A stretch of DNA of 64,000 nt. Source: Rutidosis leptorrhynchoides. Taxonomy: Eukaryota; Streptophyta; Magnoliopsida; Asterales; Asteraceae. The translations under genes and the position numbers were made by a program. Below, piece after piece: positions 61,778 to 64,000 of the stretch; the first letter of the stretch is position 1; each line of letters starts with the position of its first letter. Where the stretch lies: the NCBI RefSeq assembly GCF_046630445.1, contig NC_092333.1, positions 714,852,001 through 714,916,000 on the forward strand, in the 5' to 3' direction. The notes beneath the pieces were generated by a model that did no database searches, was not told the origin of the DNA, and worked only from the letters and a program-made list of their open reading frames with translations.

Positions 61778-64000
61778 TTAAGCTGTTGAAGGTGTTGACG
61801 AATCTTCTGGAAATAGATGCGGGTATTTCTTCTTCATCTGATCTTCACGCTCCCAGGTGAACTCGGGTCCTCTACGAGCATTCCATCGAACCTTAACAAT
61901 TGGTATCTTGTTTTGCTTAAGTCTTTTAACCTCACGATCCATTATTTCGACGGGTTCTTCGATGAATTGAAGTTTTTCGTTGATTTGGATTTCATCTAAC
62001 GGAATAGTGAGATCTTCTTTAGCAAAACATTTCTTCAAATTCGAGACGTGGAAAGTGTTATGTACAGCCGCGAGTTGTTGAGGTAACTCAAGTCGGTAAA
62101 CTACTGGTCCGACACGATCAATAATCTTGAATGGTCCAATATACCTTGGATTTAATTTCCCTCGTTTACCAAATCGAACAACGCCTTTCCAAGGTGCAAC
62201 TTTAAGCATGACCATCTCTCCAATTTCAAATTCTATATCTTTTCTTTTAATGTCAGCGTAGCTCTTTTGTCGACTTTGGGCGGTTTTCAACCGTTGTTGA
62301 ATTTGGATGATCTTCTCGATAGTTTCTTGTATAATCTCCGGACCCGTAATCTGTCTATCCCCCACTTCACTCCAACAAATCGGAGACCTGCACTTTCTAC
62401 CATAAAGTGCTTCAAACGGCGCCATCTCAATGCTTGAATGGTAGCTGTTGTTGTAGGAAAATTCTGCTAACGGTAGATGTCGATCCCAACTGTTTCCGAA
62501 ATCAATAACACATGTTCGTAGCATGTCTTCAAGCATTTGTATCGTCCTTTCGCTCTGCCCATCAGTTTGTGGATGATAGGCAGTACTCATGTCTAGACGA
62601 GTTCCTAATGCTTGCTGTAATGTCTGCCAGAATCTTGAAATAAATCTGCCATCCCTATCAGAGATAATAGAGATTGGTATTCCATGTCTGGAGACGACTT
62701 CCTTCAAATACATTCGTGCTAACTTCTCCATCTTGTCATCTTCTCTTATTGGCAGGAAGTGTGCTGATTTGGTGAGACGATCAACTATTACCCAAATAGT
62801 ATCAAAACCACTTGCAGTCCTTGGCAATTTAGTGATGAAATCCATGGTAATATTTTCCCATTTCCATTCTGGGATTTCGGGTTGTTGAAGTAGACCTGAT
62901 GGTTTCAGATGCTCAGCTTTGACCTTAGAACATGTCAAACATTCTCCTACGTATTTAGCAACATCGGCTTTCATACCCGGCCACCAAAAATGTTTCTTGA
63001 GATCCTTGTACATCTTCCCCGTTCCAGGATGTATTGAGTATCTGGTTTTATGTGCTTCTCTAAGTACCATTTCTCTCATATCTCCAAATTTTGGTACCCA
63101 AATCCTTTCAGCCCCATACCGAGTTCCGTCTTCCCGAATATTAAGATGCTTCTCCGATCCCTTGGGTATTTCATCCTTTAAATTTCCCTCTTTTAAAACT
63201 CCTTGTTGCGCCTCCTTTATTTGAGTAGTAAGGTTATTATGAATCATTATATTCATAGATTTTACTCGAATGGGTTCTCTGTCCTTCCTGCTCAAGGCAT
63301 CGGCTACCACATTTGCCTTCCCCGGGTGGTAACGAATCTCAAAGTCGTAATCATTCAACAATTCAATCCACCTACGCTGCCTCATATTCAGTTGTTTCTG
63401 ATTAAATATGTGTTGAAGACTTTTGTGGTCGGTATATATAATACTTTTGACCCCATATAAGTAGTGCCTCCAAGTCTTTAATGCAAAAACAACCGCGCCT
63501 AATTCCAAATCATGCGTCGTATAATTTTGTTCGTGAATCTTCAATTGTCTAGACGCATAAGCAATCACCTTCGTTCGTTGCATTAATACACAACCGAGAC
63601 CTTGCTTTGATGCGTCACAATAAATCACAAAAATCATCATTCCCTTCAGGCAATGACAATATAGGTGCCGTAGTTAGCTTTTTCTTCAATAACTGAAACG
63701 CTTTCTCTTGTTCATCATTCCATTCAAATTTCTTCCCTTTATGAGTTAATGCAGTCAAGGGTTTTGCTATTCTGGAAAAGTCTTGGATGAACCTTCTGTA
63801 GTAACCAGCTAGTCCTAAAAATTGGCATATGTGTTTCGGAGTTTTCGGTGTTTCCCACTTTTCAACAGTTTCTATCTTTGCCGGATCCACCTTAATACCT
63901 TCTTTGTTCACTATGTGACCGAGGAATTGAACTTCTTCCAACCAAAATGCACACTTTGAAAATTTAGCGTACAATTCTTCCTTCCTCAATACTTCTAACA
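61778..64000 (-). pseudogene. Element C pol: RT thumb, RNase H, integrase, chromodomain
   Basis: The minus-strand frame 61778-63640 (620 residues) covers RNase H ([25 protein letters not shown]), the integrase HHCC finger, the core with [17 protein letters not shown] and [13 protein letters not shown], and an intact chromodomain-like tail with [14 protein letters not shown] and the end SSTPSTA. The upstream frame, 63615-63989, carries the RT thumb and connection and is offset by one base. An A-run at 63629-63633 has five As where B has four, a single-base insertion that breaks pol. Apart from this the part in view is intact. The rest of RT, protease and gag lie beyond the edge. Confidence 0.92.

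Larger units (their letters stand above)
58479..64000 (-). mobile_element. Element C: second gypsy element of the B family, cut by the window edge
   Basis: 3' LTR 58479-61742, polypurine tract 61743-61757, palindrome 61760-61778, then pol on the minus strand to the window end. It interrupts the gag region of B, because the sequence left of the LTR is B gag tail and not a primer-binding site. Its other end and target duplication lie outside the window. Confidence 0.85.

Overview
The window is plant nuclear DNA: very AT-rich, no prokaryotic gene organisation, long (TAA)n and (TA)n microsatellites, MITEs, Ty1/copia elements with short LTRs, and Ty3/gypsy chromoviruses with 2-3.7 kb LTRs. It looks like a eudicot. 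The gypsy families resemble what I remember of Asteraceae genomes, but that is recall and was not searched. No complete host protein-coding gene is visible.

Layout. 1-336 (-) is a piece of a plant glutamate receptor-like (GLR) gene running off the left edge. 337-4759 is intergenic DNA with non-autonomous DNA transposons: a MULE-like foldback, a small hairpin, a MULE MITE with 9-bp target duplication, a hAT-like MITE and a Harbinger-like MITE. 4760-10732 is a complete copia element (Copia-1) with identical 272-bp LTRs but a wrecked interior. 10868-14810 holds a weak candidate host transcription unit. 14811-16437 is the 5' part of a second copia (Copia-2).

From 16438 to 64000 the window is a nest of gypsy elements. 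LTR fragment G (-) is split by solo LTR F (-, duplication TGGAT). F is split by complete element E (-, duplication GATAG), which is non-autonomous. At about 31376 a truncated pol D (+) begins; it ends in an LTR that is followed by a primer-binding site, so D is the remnant of two elements sharing an LTR. Element B (-) interrupts the D leader at 37195. Inside B sit element A (+, 44710-56113, duplication GTTTC), the most intact element, and a 3.1 kb local duplication beside it. Element C (-, from 58479) interrupts the B gag region and runs off the right edge.

Main observations. Fragments of the host poly(A)-binding protein gene (end of RRM3, linker, start of RRM4) lie in sense orientation inside two unrelated retroelements, Copia-1 and E. 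A module of about 124 bp, built on a 36-bp direct repeat, is shared by the Copia-1 leader and the LTRs of gypsy element A. A and E each carry an extra leader ORF and an internal copy of the polypurine tract. All five gypsy elements keep a palindrome just upstream of the 3' LTR. The duplication beside A has the form of two successive backward template switches.
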